Assembly (NCBI GenBank): GCA_963704615.1
Contig: OY969923.1
Span: 2,976,001 to 3,040,000 of the forward strand
Length of the DNA: 64,000 nt
Direction of reading: 5' to 3'
DNA from: Bog-756 sp963704615
GTDB taxonomy: Bacteria; Actinomycetota; Acidimicrobiia; Acidimicrobiales; RAAP-2
Part shown: one piece after another, positions 26,845-34,856 of the stretch
Layout: each line of letters opens with the position of its first letter
Numbering within the stretch: the first letter of the stretch is position 1
The notes under the pieces: generated by a model
Told to the model about the DNA's origin: nothing
Databases searched by the model: none
Seen by the model: the letters and a program-made list of their open reading frames with translations, nothing else
Program-made: the position numbers and the translations under genes

Positions 26845-27558
26845 TCAGTCTGCGGTCGCCACCGCGATCAGCGTGTCGAGGGCCAAGCGAGGTGGCAAGA
26901 GGTGATGTGCGGAGAACGTGGCGGCCTTGCGCAGTGGCGTCGGGCTGGTGTGGCCAGTGAATGAGATCTCCACCCGGGAATACCCATTGCTCTCGAGAAC
27001 GTGGCGGAGTGTGTCTTCGCAGTACCAACAGGTGTGCTCGGGATGGACCTGTCCGTGCCCACCCCACCGGTAGACGAAGTTTCCGACGTAGAACGCGTTC
27101 GGTGTGGTGAGGACGAGTTGCCCACCGGGGAGCAGGTGTCGGCGCACGTTGGTGAGAAAGCCCCGAACATCGTCGAGATGCTCGATGAGCTCACCGGCGA
27201 AGACGGTGTCGAACTGTCGGCCCAGATCAAAATTGCGGGCATCGGCCAGGCGGACGTCAAGGCCTTGCGACTGGAGCTCCTTCACCGTCGACTCATTGAT
27301 GTCGATGCCGACGAGATCGGGGACCTCTTCGGCCAGCAGACCATGCAACCAGTCGGACCGGCCATAGCGGGAAGCACAACCGAGATCGAGTACAGATTTA
27401 CCCCGGATCAGGGGCCGCACCACGTCATAACGGTCGCGTAGCGTCCCACCACCCCAGGGCTTGTCTCCCCAGTCGGGCTGGAGGAAGTGGCCCCGGGCGG
27501 GGCCATCGGAGGGCACCGGAGCAGCGGCTGCCTTTGGACCTTTCTCCATCGTGCCCAC
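26845..27558 (-). CDS. class I SAM-dependent methyltransferase
   Basis: 237 residues from ATG 27558 (ATG 27549 also possible). SAM motif I is SVLDLGCASRYGRSDW, then GIDINESTVKELQ with the ribose-binding acidic residue, FDTVFAGELIEHLDD, and LLPGGQLVLTTPN. This is the UbiG/Methyltransf_11-23 pattern common in glycan loci, where such enzymes O-methylate terminal or internal sugars. Lying between glycosyltransferases it probably acts on the same polymer, perhaps as a chain-capping enzyme, but the substrate is not readable. It ends 26 bp after the convergent GT2. Confidence 0.87.
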   Translation of the reverse strand: MGTMEKGPKAAAAPVPSDGPARGHFLQPDWGDKPWGGGTLRDRYDVVRPLIRGKSVLDLGCASRYGRSDWLHGLLAEEVPDLVGIDINESTVKELQSQGLDVRLADARNFDLGRQFDTVFAGELIEHLDDVRGFLTNVRRHLLPGGQLVLTTPNAFYVGNFVYRWGGHGQVHPEHTCWYCEDTLRHVLESNGYSRVEISFTGHTSPTPLRKAATFSAHHLLPPRLALDTLIAVATAD

Positions 27559-27819
27559 GTCCGTCGTGCCCCTTTCTCAGCCCACTGCCAACCGGCAAGC
27601 GCCCGAGCCGCGGCTCCGGGTCTTTTTTGACTGGGTGAAGGCTATCACTGGCCCGTCACCCGAACGCAGCGAAGCCTGTGCCCGCCGGACCGGCTCCGAG
27701 ACGTCCCCCGGATGTCACATCGCCGTGGTCATCGCCCCGAGCCGGGGGAGCTAAAGTAACATCCCCCCGCTGGGCGCGGCGCGTTCGCGTTGAGATGAGC
27801 CTCGAGAAACGGTTGAGGA

Positions 27820-28656
27820 ATGGAAGACGGCAAAGCGCCCAGGATCGTGGCGATGGTGCTGACGCACAACGCCCCCCAAGCCCTCGCCCGATGCCTCGTT
27901 GCCATCAACTCACAGACCACGCCCCCCGACGAGATCATGGTGGTGGACAACGCCAGCGAGCCGCCGGTCACGGTGGAAACGCTGCCTCCGCTCGGCCCTC
28001 CGGTGCGGGTGATCCGGTCCGACTCCAATCTCGGTCCTGCGGGAGGTTGGGCCATCGCCCTGCGGGATTTTCTGTCCGGCACCGACAGCCACGCGTGGCT
28101 GATGGACGACGACATCGTGCCCGAGCCCGCCTGCTTGGCCAGCCTGTGGGAGGCAGCCTCCGATCAGCCGGCATCGGCCTTTGTCATCCCCGTCTCGATC
28201 CAAGTCGACGGAACCCCCGGGCGATGGGGCTCGTGGTGCGGGTTCCTTATCGCCCACCAGGTGGTGGAAGCCGTCGGCGTGCCCCGAGAGGAGCTCTTCT
28301 GGTGGGCCGAGGACACCGAATACTGTCACTGGAGACTCCCCCGGGCCGGGTATTTTCTGCGGTTCGTCGACAAGGCGGTCGTCCACCACGATGCCATCCG
28401 CCAGGATGGTGACTCACCGACCTGGAAGTACTACTACGAGGCCCGCAACATGCTGTATCTCCACTGGCACATCATGCACAGGTTGGGGCGGTATCCGAAG
28501 AACATGGCCCGGCTGGTGGGCCGCGCCATGTTCAAGCAGCGCGCCCACCGGCTGAAAGCGCTGGCCGCCATCGGGCAGGGTGTCGTCGACGGCGCCTTCG
28601 GCCGGCTGGGGATCCGCTACCCGGTCGTTCCGCTCCGAGAGCGCGACCTCGGGTAA
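27820..28656 (+). CDS. GT2-family glycosyltransferase (GlfT/rhamnosyl-like)
   Basis: 278 residues from ATG 27820. Motifs: IVAMVLTHNAPQALARCL, IMVVDNASEPP, SDSNLGPAGGWAIAL (the 'N.GpAGG' region shared with the GT2 at 24.8 kb), the metal-binding WLMDDDIVPEP, and ELFWWAEDTEYCHWRL with the catalytic acidic pair. The C-terminal tail has YYEARNMLYLHW, frequent in galactofuranosyl- and rhamnosyltransferase-like GT2 proteins. It probably adds a sugar from a nucleotide donor to a lipid-linked chain in the cytoplasm. It stands alone on the plus strand, convergent with the ABC exporter genes across 81 bp. Confidence 0.9.
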   Translation: MEDGKAPRIVAMVLTHNAPQALARCLVAINSQTTPPDEIMVVDNASEPPVTVETLPPLGPPVRVIRSDSNLGPAGGWAIALRDFLSGTDSHAWLMDDDIVPEPACLASLWEAASDQPASAFVIPVSIQVDGTPGRWGSWCGFLIAHQVVEAVGVPREELFWWAEDTEYCHWRLPRAGYFLRFVDKAVVHHDAIRQDGDSPTWKYYYEARNMLYLHWHIMHRLGRYPKNMARLVGRAMFKQRAHRLKALAAIGQGVVDGAFGRLGIRYPVVPLRERDLG

Positions 28657-28737
28657 CCGCGATCATGGCCCGATATTCCGCTCCCCCGGGGATCAACCGA
28701 ACCGAGGCAGGCTCACCACAATGAACGGAGATCCGCT

Positions 28738-29931
28738 CTAGTTGATCTGCCACTCCGTCCCGACATGGATCGGGGACAGGACCATGACGCCTTCGGGTGG
28801 AACGTTGCGGTTGGGTCCGAAGGCGTCGAAGGACAGGACCGGCCCCCACGGAAGGTAGGGATCTTTTTTCCCCCTGGGAACGGCGGTGACCGCCGCCCAC
28901 ACCGAGTAGCGACCCTTGGGAAGGGGCAGGTAACCGAGCTTGGCCCGGACCTCGAAATCCCCCTCGGGCATGGTCGCATGGTGCTCGATGACGAACATGG
29001 GGAAGGCGGTGCCCTGGGAAACACCCAGGAAGAACTGGGCGCCCACGCTCACCGGGGAGTTCAAGGTGAGGCAGATCTCGCTCGGGCTCTCCGATCGGAC
29101 CTGACCGCCGTCCACCGCCTGGATGTCGACCTTCAGGACCTGGACGATCCCACTTTTGGAGGAGACGATCTCCGAGCTCTTCTCCACGGCACCGCGGTAG
29201 AGGGCCACGACCTCCTTGGTTGGTCCCACCGCACGCATTACCGCATCCGACAACCAGACGGCGCGATCGCACGATGCCTCCACCGATGCGAGATCGTGCG
29301 AGACATAGAGAAGCGTGGTCCCCGATCGAACGATCTCGTTGATCCGCCCGAGACATCTCTGTTGGAAACTGGCGTCGCCCACCGCCAGCACCTCGTCAAC
29401 GAGCAGGACGTCGGGTTCCAGGTGGGCGGCGATGGAGAAGCCCAGCCGCATGGTCATCCCCATCGAATAGAATTTGACCTGGCGGTCGACGGAATCCTCG
29501 AGCCCGGCGAATTCGACGATTTGGTCGAACCGTTGCCTGATCCTCTGGCGTCCCATGCCCAGGACGGCTCCGTAAAGAAACACGTTCTCCCGACCGGTGA
29601 GGTCGGGGTGGAGGCCCGCCGTCACGCTGAGGAGAGCGCCGATGCGGCCCTGGACCGTGCACGTGCCGGCCGTCTGGTAGGTGACGCGACTCAGGATCTT
29701 CAAAAGTGTGGTCTTGCCCGACCCGTTGATCCCGATCAGCGCCAAGCTCTCCCCCGGCTCGACTTCCAGGTTGACGTCCTTCAGGACCCACCGGTATTCC
29801 TGGGCTTGGCGACCGAGGAACCGCTTCCCCAACCGGTGCATCTGGTCATAGAAGAGGGGGATCGTCTTGTCGGCACGGAACCGCTTCCACACCTGGTCGA
29901 CGTGGATGCTGCCATCAGGCAAAGTCGGCAA
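28738..29931 (-). CDS. Wzt-like ABC exporter ATP-binding subunit with C-terminal carbohydrate-binding-type domain
   Basis: 397 residues. The nucleotide-binding domain spans about 8-245: Walker A GINGSGKTT at 67-75, signature YSMGMTMRLGFSIA from 155, Walker B DVLLVDE at 174-180, and the H-loop SHD. Residues about 250-397 are a beta-rich Wzt C-terminal domain, which in known systems recognises a terminal modification of the polysaccharide before export. The gene follows its permease with a 17-bp overlap. A modified chain end such as methyl or sulfate would fit the methyltransferase and sulfotransferases nearby, though this is inference. Confidence 0.93.
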   Translation of the reverse strand: MPTLPDGSIHVDQVWKRFRADKTIPLFYDQMHRLGKRFLGRQAQEYRWVLKDVNLEVEPGESLALIGINGSGKTTLLKILSRVTYQTAGTCTVQGRIGALLSVTAGLHPDLTGRENVFLYGAVLGMGRQRIRQRFDQIVEFAGLEDSVDRQVKFYSMGMTMRLGFSIAAHLEPDVLLVDEVLAVGDASFQQRCLGRINEIVRSGTTLLYVSHDLASVEASCDRAVWLSDAVMRAVGPTKEVVALYRGAVEKSSEIVSSKSGIVQVLKVDIQAVDGGQVRSESPSEICLTLNSPVSVGAQFFLGVSQGTAFPMFVIEHHATMPEGDFEVRAKLGYLPLPKGRYSVWAAVTAVPRGKKDPYLPWGPVLSFDAFGPNRNVPPEGVMVLSPIHVGTEWQIN

Positions 29932-30883
29932 AATTCACCTCCAATCGCTTGAAGATCCGGTAGCCGATGAACAGGTAGATCAGGGCTCCGATGGCTGCGG
30001 CGATCAGTGGGCCCGGGGTTGGGAACTTGCCGAGGAGCATGGTCAGTCGGACGTTGTTGATGATCGGTCCCAGCGGATTGAAGAAGCCGTAGACGATCTG
30101 CAAATTGATGTAGAAGCCCCCAACGTAGTGGTGGAGGAGATGTGAGTAGTGTCCGCCGAACACGTGGAAGTGGTTGGGGATATAGCTGAAGGGCCAGATC
30201 ACCGGGGTCAGGAAGATGCCCAGCGAGAGCAACACCGGCAGTACCTGGTTGAGATCCCGGGCCTGAATGATCATGGCCGAAAAGGCCAGCATGAGTCCGG
30301 AGGCGAAGACCACCTCGATCACCATCAACAGCGGAGTCCACACGGTGGCGACCGCCGGCGCTTTGCCGTAGATCACGAACAGGATGACCAGTGGTATCCA
30401 AGACAGGACAGTGTTGAGCGCGGTGGTCAGCATGTTCTCCAACGGAAAGCACTCCCGGGGGAACTGGGTCTTGGCCATCAGGCCCTTGTTGACCAGAAGC
30501 GAGCTCGACCCACTCCCCAGTGACGAAGCGAAGAAGCTCCAACAGAGGATGCCGGTATACGCGTACAGGCCGTAGGGGATGTCCGGTTGCTTGAAGATGT
30601 GGACCCGGGAGAAGACAATGAGCAGGACGATGAGGGTCGCCACCGGACTGAGGATTGCCCACAGCATGCCCAGGGTGGCCTGCTTGTACTGGACCTTGAA
30701 ATCACGTTCGGCCAGCGTGTAGACGATCTCCCGGTGAGCCCACAGATCCTTGACCGCAGTGGCCGCGGGGACCTTGTGCTGGTACCAGATGTCGTCGGCA
30801 GGTGCCTCTGCAATTGTCGACACATCGATGATCGTGAGTGGGATGTCGGCTGGCGCCTCAGTAGCAGCCGGCTCAGTCAGCAA
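29915..30883 (-). CDS. Wzm-like ABC-2 exporter permease
   Basis: 322 residues from ATG 30883. A polar N-terminus of about 60 residues leads to the interface segment LWAHREIVYTLAERDFKVQYKQATLG, seen in all polysaccharide and teichoic-acid ABC-2 permeases. About six membrane helices follow, with IFLTPVIWPFSYIP near the fourth or fifth helix and the closing YRIFKRLEVNFADFA. With the overlapping ATP-binding subunit it forms a pump for undecaprenyl-linked polysaccharide across the plasma membrane. It is the first gene of the two-gene unit; the promoter should lie within 30884-31016. Confidence 0.94.
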   Translation of the reverse strand: MLTEPAATEAPADIPLTIIDVSTIAEAPADDIWYQHKVPAATAVKDLWAHREIVYTLAERDFKVQYKQATLGMLWAILSPVATLIVLLIVFSRVHIFKQPDIPYGLYAYTGILCWSFFASSLGSGSSSLLVNKGLMAKTQFPRECFPLENMLTTALNTVLSWIPLVILFVIYGKAPAVATVWTPLLMVIEVVFASGLMLAFSAMIIQARDLNQVLPVLLSLGIFLTPVIWPFSYIPNHFHVFGGHYSHLLHHYVGGFYINLQIVYGFFNPLGPIINNVRLTMLLGKFPTPGPLIAAAIGALIYLFIGYRIFKRLEVNFADFA

Positions 30884-31016
30884 CGCGGGTACCCCCCTCT
30901 AGCACGTGCGAGATGCCGTACGTCAGACCGTTCAGCAAGCGATGCACGAATCGTACCTCATCCACCCAGGCCCGGATCAAGCGCGCGGCCGGTAAGAACC
31001 GACGGTGTCTTCCCCG

Positions 31017-32291
31017 TCAATCCTGGCCGGGGATGCCTGTCGGACCGGGACCACGGTGTGGGGTTGGCGTCGGAGGCGCAAGCGCCTGGGCAGCCACCCG
31101 CTGAATCTGGTCCTCGACATGACCCGACTCATAGCGCTCGACGAAGAGTCGGTGCGCCTCGCTTGTCAGACGATCCCGTAGGTCAACGTCGCCGAGGAGC
31201 TTGTCGCACGCGGAGGCGATCGACTCGGGCGTGTCGGCCATCAGCAGGTGGCGCCCGTCGGTGACGTCGAGACCTTCGGCACCCATGGTGGTGGTCACCA
31301 CCGGAATTCGATGGGCGAAGGCCTCGAGGATCTTCAGCCGTGTTCCGCTGCCGAACCTGATGGGAACGAGTACAAGGTCGGCCCGCGCCAGCTCGGACCC
31401 GATATCGGCGACCTGGCCGACGACGGCAACCGACGGAGGGTCGTCCAACGCCGAGATGGCCGGCGAGTTGACTCCCACCAGACGGATCTGGGCGTCGGGC
31501 ACCCGGGCGAGGATGGCCGGGCGTACCTCCACGGCCAAAAATCGGGCGCCGTCTGCGTTCGGAGGGTAGCGAAGCGTGCCATGGAACAGGATCGTCGGCG
31601 GTGAACCCACGGACATGCGGCCCAAGGGTTGGAGGACTCGGCGGTAACCGTTGGGGACGACAGCGACGTGTGCCAATCCTGTTGCCTGCGCCCGCCGTGC
31701 ATCGATCTCGCTGCAGACAACGATGAGGGTGGTCTGGCTCCCGGCCCGTCGGTGCAGGCGACTCCATCGACGGGCTTCCTCGGCGGACACCATGCGGCCA
31801 CCCAGTTGCCTGATCCTTTGCTTCACATCACGGTCCTCAGGCCGGGCGATCGCCAATCGGGCCGAGATCTTGTGGTTCTCCAAGTCGTCGAGGTCGAGCA
31901 CAGCTGGCGACGTTTCGTTGCCCCCGACAAGTGCCCACGGTCGCACGCCGAAGTACCAGACGAGATCGTAGGGACCTCGCATGAACCGGGCCAGGGCCCG
32001 GGTGACCTCAGGTTGGTCCGGCCACGGGAGCTCGAAGGGAACCCATGGGCGGACCAAGGAGAGAGCTCGACGGCTACCGGTCGGCGGTCGGTCGTCGAAG
32101 GTGACCCGGCCCACCCTGTCCAGACCCGCGGCGGCGTCAGGCGGTTCGAAGTCCCGTCGGCCGGCCGGGACGATGGAGAAGAGCTCGGTCGGGCCACAGT
32201 GTCGGAGCCCGCGGAGGGTGGTCGCCAACCGCATGCGGGAACCGCTGTTCTCCGGCCAGGGATACTCGCCGGCGATCACCAAACTCCTCAT
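31017..32291 (-). CDS. GT4-family glycosyltransferase
   Basis: 424 residues from ATG 32291, which has AGGGA 8 nt before it; ATG 32300 would leave no ribosome-site spacing. The N-terminal half holds LVIAGEYPWPENSGSRMRL and a conserved LDLDDLENHK segment. The C-terminal donor half shows VVPNGYRRV, TILFHGTLRYPPNADGARFL, VPIRFGSGTRLKILEAFAHR and PVVTTTMGAEGL; the E-x7-E motif is loosened to a lysine-centred form. This subgroup includes the WcaI/TuaC-like enzymes of exopolysaccharide loci. It is divergent from the next GT4 gene, 65 bp away. The C-terminal 20 residues are Pro/Gly-rich. Confidence 0.88.
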   Translation of the reverse strand: MRSLVIAGEYPWPENSGSRMRLATTLRGLRHCGPTELFSIVPAGRRDFEPPDAAAGLDRVGRVTFDDRPPTGSRRALSLVRPWVPFELPWPDQPEVTRALARFMRGPYDLVWYFGVRPWALVGGNETSPAVLDLDDLENHKISARLAIARPEDRDVKQRIRQLGGRMVSAEEARRWSRLHRRAGSQTTLIVVCSEIDARRAQATGLAHVAVVPNGYRRVLQPLGRMSVGSPPTILFHGTLRYPPNADGARFLAVEVRPAILARVPDAQIRLVGVNSPAISALDDPPSVAVVGQVADIGSELARADLVLVPIRFGSGTRLKILEAFAHRIPVVTTTMGAEGLDVTDGRHLLMADTPESIASACDKLLGDVDLRDRLTSEAHRLFVERYESGHVEDQIQRVAAQALAPPTPTPHRGPGPTGIPGQD

Positions 32292-32356
32292 CCGTTGCAT
32301 TCCCTGCTGGTACGCTCCCCCCGCCGGATGGGCCGGCACCGGCAAGGGGACCGGGG

Positions 32357-33463
32357 ATGACCGAAATCTGGCAACAGACAGCTGAACCTCTGGTGCTGCA
32401 CGTCATTCCCACTGCGGCAGCTCGAGGAGCCCAGCGCGAAGCACGGGCGCTGGCCGATCTGCTGGATCGGCCCGGGATCCGGTCGCATCGAGTGCTCAGC
32501 CTGTTCGACGGACCCGCCGAGGTCCGGCCCGACTTCTCCCTTCGCTTCCCCGGAGGTGACGCTCCAGCTGTCGGCTATAGCCCACGGCTGGCGTCCCGGT
32601 TGCGGCGTGCACTCGCTCGCTTCGACCCCACCGTGGTGGTCGCCCACGGAAGCGATCCCCTCAAATACTTGGTGCCGGCCCTGATGGCCAGACACCGGCC
32701 CCTTGCCTACTACGCCATCGGGACCTACATCGCTCCCCGAGGACGCCACTTGCAGCTCGCCCTCTGGCGGCGCCTGGTGGCTGCGACAGACATGGTGGCG
32801 GCCGAGGGCGACGAGGTGCGGGACGAGTGCATCTCCTTGCTGGGAGTGCCACCCCACAAGGTGGTCATGACGCCCAACGGTCGGGATACTCACGCCTTCC
32901 ACCCGAGAGACGCCAAGCTCGGATCGCCACCCACGGTGACCTTCGTGGGGGCTCTGAACGAGGGGAAGGGGCCCGATCGGTTCATCGAGGTGGTGGCGGC
33001 ATTGCGGACGAGCCATCCCGACTTCCGCGCCCAGATCGTTGGCGGTGGTCCGATGGGCCCATCGCTGGTGGAGCCGGCCGCGGCCGCCAGGGTTGACTTG
33101 CTCGGCTCGCGGTCGGACGTCGCCGAGCTTCTGCGCGCCTCCGACATCATGGTCTTCCCCAGTCGGCCAGCAGGCGAGGGCATGCCGGGCGTACTCATCG
33201 AGGCCGGGCTGTCCGGGGTGCCGGTGGTTGCGACCGACGTTCCCGGGGTGAGAACCATCGTGGGCGACAGCGAGACAGGCATTGTGGTACCCCAGCACGA
33301 GACGGCGGCCATGGTGGCGGCCGTAGACCGTCTCCTACGGAACGAGCGCCTGCGAATCACCATGGGAAGGGCGGCGCGCCTGCGGTGCGTCGAACGCTTC
33401 AGCCTCGAGTCGGTGGCCGAGCAATGGCTGCGCCTTCTGTCTCCCCTGCTGGCCAGCAGGTAA
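32357..33463 (+). CDS. GT4-family glycosyltransferase
   Basis: 368 residues from ATG 32357. Motifs: VLHVIPTAAARGAQREARAL at the acceptor-side glycine loop, VVMTPNGRDTHAF in the hinge, TFVGALNEGKGPDRFIEVV with the donor-binding Lys, and FPSRPAGEGMPGVLIEAGLSG with the E-x7-E pair. It is a retaining NDP-sugar transferase of the ordinary exopolysaccharide type. It is transcribed divergently from the other GT4 gene, so the 65-bp gap must serve both, and it ends one base from the stop of the convergent polymerase-like gene. Confidence 0.9.
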   Translation: MTEIWQQTAEPLVLHVIPTAAARGAQREARALADLLDRPGIRSHRVLSLFDGPAEVRPDFSLRFPGGDAPAVGYSPRLASRLRRALARFDPTVVVAHGSDPLKYLVPALMARHRPLAYYAIGTYIAPRGRHLQLALWRRLVAATDMVAAEGDEVRDECISLLGVPPHKVVMTPNGRDTHAFHPRDAKLGSPPTVTFVGALNEGKGPDRFIEVVAALRTSHPDFRAQIVGGGPMGPSLVEPAAAARVDLLGSRSDVAELLRASDIMVFPSRPAGEGMPGVLIEAGLSGVPVVATDVPGVRTIVGDSETGIVVPQHETAAMVAAVDRLLRNERLRITMGRAARLRCVERFSLESVAEQWLRLLSPLLASR

Positions 33464-33464
33464 T

Positions 33465-34835
33465 TCATCGGGTTCCAGCGATGCCGCCCTGGCCGGGTGG
33501 CGGTGCCCCACCGCGGGCGCGGCCCCGAGCCGGCCAAGGGTCCCCCGGGATCGGACGAGCGCCGCGGGCCGCGGCCCTCATCCTCTTGCGATCGCGCCGA
33601 CGCAGCTCCCACTCGTAGCGAGGCGGCTGGCCTTTGGGTGAGCGGGGAATGCACAGCAAGACGAGGAGGAACGGGAACAGCAGTGTGCGCTCTCGGGTGA
33701 TCAGTCCGAGATTGCCCAAGGCGGCAAACGTGTACATGAAGGCAAGGCTGTAGACCAGGCACATCATGACGTACGGCCGGGCGAAGGCAGCTCGTGGCAC
33801 CATCCGAAGTTGTCGCAACGATGCGAAGACGATAATCAGGATGAGGGTGTTCTCACCGGCGGCGAGAAGCTCGCCCAACCCGTGGAAGTTGAAGGGGAGC
33901 GGGTCGAACAGGACGACGTAGACGTCGTGTGGGTAACCGAGCGGACTACTCGAGTAGCCCACCCCCCCGCTACCGCCGCTGGCGTTGTTGTGTGCGATCT
34001 GGTTGAGCGACACTGAACTGCTACCGGAGTTGTGGAGGTAGTGCACAGTCAAAAGGCCGGCGACGACCAGGAGCGTTCCGAAGAAAGCCAGCGAGATCAC
34101 ACGGCGAATGCCTTCTCCTCTCTCGCTGTTCGGCGGAGTGAGCATCATGGCCACCGTGAAACCGGCCACGATCAAGAGCAGCTCGTTGGGCCGGATCAGG
34201 ATGCCAATGGCGACACCCAGCAATGCCAGGGTGTATCCGCCGCGACGCCGCGAAAAGACCTTCGCCGCGCCGTAGCTCACGACGCCGAGCGACAGCGTCA
34301 TGATGGCTTCCTTGCTGACGTCGGCTGTCCAGAACAGCAATGAGGGCAGGAAGAACAACAAATAGGCGTAACGCCTGGAATCGGCACCCGGAAAAGTCAG
34401 TGTGTACGCCCGGAAGAACAGAATCGCCCCCAGAAAGGACAGCCAGGCGAAGACCAGGAAGGCGGCCACCTGATTGGCCCCGACGATGGCAAAGACGAAT
34501 CCGGCAGCGATGCTCACCGAGCCGTTGTTGACGATGCCCTGAAGGTGACCGGGGGCGAGAGCGAAGTCGAAGTGCCGGAATCCGACAGCCAACGCCTCCC
34601 CTTGGGTGTCGTAACGGATCCAGTCGGCGATCCCGTGGTAGAAGTGATCGACGACGAAGATCTGAGCCGGAGCGCACAGGAGGTGGAGGGTGAGGCTGGC
34701 AGTGAGGATCCCCACCAGCCAGGGCTTGGCTTCGGCGGCAGCAACCCGGGTGATGATGGGCCGAGTGATCGCGAACAGCACGACCACGACAATCACGCCC
34801 ACGATCGGGTCCGATGCCTCCGCGGCGAAGACCAT
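33465..34835 (-). CDS. multi-membrane protein, candidate polysaccharide polymerase (Wzy/EpsG-like)
   Basis: 456 residues with about eleven membrane helices. A first periplasmic loop contains VDHFYHGIADWIRYDTQGEA, and a long loop at about 270-310 with GGSGGVGYSSSPLGYPHD is placed as the big external loop of Wzy-type polymerases. The tail after about residue 410 is strongly basic, then Pro/Gly/Arg-rich. No sequence signature proves polymerase function. The position next to a chain-length regulator (stop 21 bp from it) and in a glycan locus supports it, and the FWTADVSKEA segment is common in membrane proteins annotated only as hypothetical. An arm of GT-C glycosyltransferases is the main alternative. 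Confidence 0.65.
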   Translation of the reverse strand: MVFAAEASDPIVGVIVVVVLFAITRPIITRVAAAEAKPWLVGILTASLTLHLLCAPAQIFVVDHFYHGIADWIRYDTQGEALAVGFRHFDFALAPGHLQGIVNNGSVSIAAGFVFAIVGANQVAAFLVFAWLSFLGAILFFRAYTLTFPGADSRRYAYLLFFLPSLLFWTADVSKEAIMTLSLGVVSYGAAKVFSRRRGGYTLALLGVAIGILIRPNELLLIVAGFTVAMMLTPPNSERGEGIRRVISLAFFGTLLVVAGLLTVHYLHNSGSSSVSLNQIAHNNASGGSGGVGYSSSPLGYPHDVYVVLFDPLPFNFHGLGELLAAGENTLILIIVFASLRQLRMVPRAAFARPYVMMCLVYSLAFMYTFAALGNLGLITRERTLLFPFLLVLLCIPRSPKGQPPRYEWELRRRDRKRMRAAARGARPIPGDPWPARGRARGGAPPPGQGGIAGTR

Positions 34836-34856
34836 CGACGGTCCTGGCTCCGCTCG